The translations under genes and the position numbers were made by a program. 5,549 nt of DNA from Candidatus Scatomorpha stercoravium (lineage in GTDB: Bacteria; Bacillota; Clostridia; Oscillospirales; Oscillospiraceae). The stretch is from the NCBI GenBank assembly GCA_018716005.1, contig DVKN01000208.1, positions 1 through 5,549 on the forward strand, given 5' to 3'. Below the pieces are notes generated by a model. The model saw nothing but the letters and a program-made list of their open reading frames with translations. It made no database searches and was not told the DNA's origin. Of the stretch, positions 5,170-5,549 are shown piece by piece. Positions within the stretch are counted from its first letter, which is position 1; the number at the start of each line of letters is the position of its first letter.

Positions 5170-5549
5170 ATGAACCGCAGATTCCCCAATATGTTCACGC
5201 CCATCAAGATTGGCACCGTCACCGTCCCCAACCGCTTCGTCGTGCCGCCCATGGGCAACAACTTCGCCAACGGCGACGGCTCTCTCTCCGACCGCTCCGC
5301 CGCGTACTATGAGGCCCGCGCCAAGGGCGGCTTCGGCCTCATCACCATAGAGTCCACCGTCGTCTACGAGCAGGCCAAGGGCGGCCCCAGGAAGCCCTGC
5401 CTCTTCTCCGACAGCGTAATCCCCAGCTTCAAGGCCGTGGCCGACCGCTGCCACGCCTACGGCGCGAAGGTCAGCATCCAGCTTCAGCACGCCGGCCCGG
5501 AGGGCAACAGCAAGCTGACCGGCTATCCGCTCAAGGCTGCCAGCGCCAT
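5170..5549 (+). CDS. Old-yellow-enzyme-family NAD(P)H:flavin oxidoreductase / enoate-reductase-like, 5' part only
   Basis: The first 126 codons are present, running open to the window edge. The start ATG at 5170 has AGAGAGGAG 8 bases upstream and lies 16 bases after copy 2 of the dehydrogenase. The translation opens MNRRFPNMFTPIKIG, then PNRFVVPPMG (20-29), LSDRSAAYYEARAKGGFGLI (39-58) and QLQHAG (104-109). These are standard features of the N-terminal FMN-binding TIM barrel of the old yellow enzyme family: the first-strand PNR...PPM, the Y-x-x-R-A-x-G-G-x-G-L helix and strand, and the Q-L-x-H-A-G strand. Family members reduce C=C bonds conjugated to carbonyls. Anaerobe members such as 2,4-dienoyl-CoA reductase and BaiCD types add a 4Fe-4S site and a C-terminal FAD/NAD domain, which would lie beyond this window. 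The operon context suggests reduction of a dehydroshikimate-like enone, which is inference. Confidence 0.88.
   Translation, partial: MNRRFPNMFTPIKIGTVTVPNRFVVPPMGNNFANGDGSLSDRSAAYYEARAKGGFGLITIESTVVYEQAKGGPRKPCLFSDSVIPSFKAVADRCHAYGAKVSIQLQHAGPEGNSKLTGYPLKAASA

Noticed and set aside
4230..5270. Long minus-strand open frame under dehydrogenase copy 2
   Set aside because: It has the same cause: high G+C third positions remove antisense stop codons. It crosses three plus-strand genes and has no ribosome binding site or domain.

Overview
The window looks like chromosomal DNA from a G+C-rich bacterium that uses strong GGAGG-type ribosome binding sites and encodes the tRNA 3' CCA. Coding regions are rich in GCC, GCG and CTC codons, while the intergenic spacers are short and A/T-rich. 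Together with the gene content (an old-yellow-enzyme-type reductase and hydroaromatic dehydrogenases), this suggests an anaerobic, fermentative Firmicute, perhaps a gut clostridium of the Oscillospiraceae type. The taxonomic placement is inference and weak.

Layout. Bases 1-70 are the end of a tRNA-Ala(GGC) gene. It is followed by a perfect 16-bp terminator hairpin and then a second terminator-like hairpin. On the minus strand lies a LysR-type regulator (258-1169). It is divergent from a tightly packed plus-strand operon: a YdiB-like shikimate/quinate dehydrogenase (1316-2179), an MFS transporter (2190-3404), a xylose-isomerase-like TIM-barrel enzyme (3419-4264), a second shikimate/quinate dehydrogenase paralogue (4278-5153), and the start of an old-yellow-enzyme-family flavoprotein cut by the window edge (5170 onward). 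Gaps between the operon genes are only 10-16 bases, and each downstream gene has a good ribosome binding site.

Regulation. The 146-base divergent spacer carries a perfect 11-bp-arm palindrome (1202-1226) of the form ATAG-N7-CTAT, which is a textbook LysR-family T-N11-A box. A predicted extended -10 promoter for the operon puts this box near -64. A predicted opposite-facing promoter for the regulator puts the same box over its -35. This fits an inducible operon with an autorepressing regulator.

Function. Together the genes look like a catabolic or respiratory cassette for quinate, shikimate or related plant hydroaromatic acids: uptake (MFS), oxidation/reduction of ring hydroxyls (two dehydrogenases), a metal-dependent TIM-barrel step (a 3-dehydroshikimate dehydratase or epimerase are the leading ideas), and an ene-reductase-type flavoprotein. 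3-Dehydroshikimate is an enone, the usual kind of substrate for an old-yellow-enzyme reductase. The most interesting hypothesis is therefore a reductive hydroaromatic route giving dihydroxycyclohexane carboxylates, rather than (or beside) aromatisation to protocatechuate. No 3-dehydroquinate dehydratase is visible in this window.
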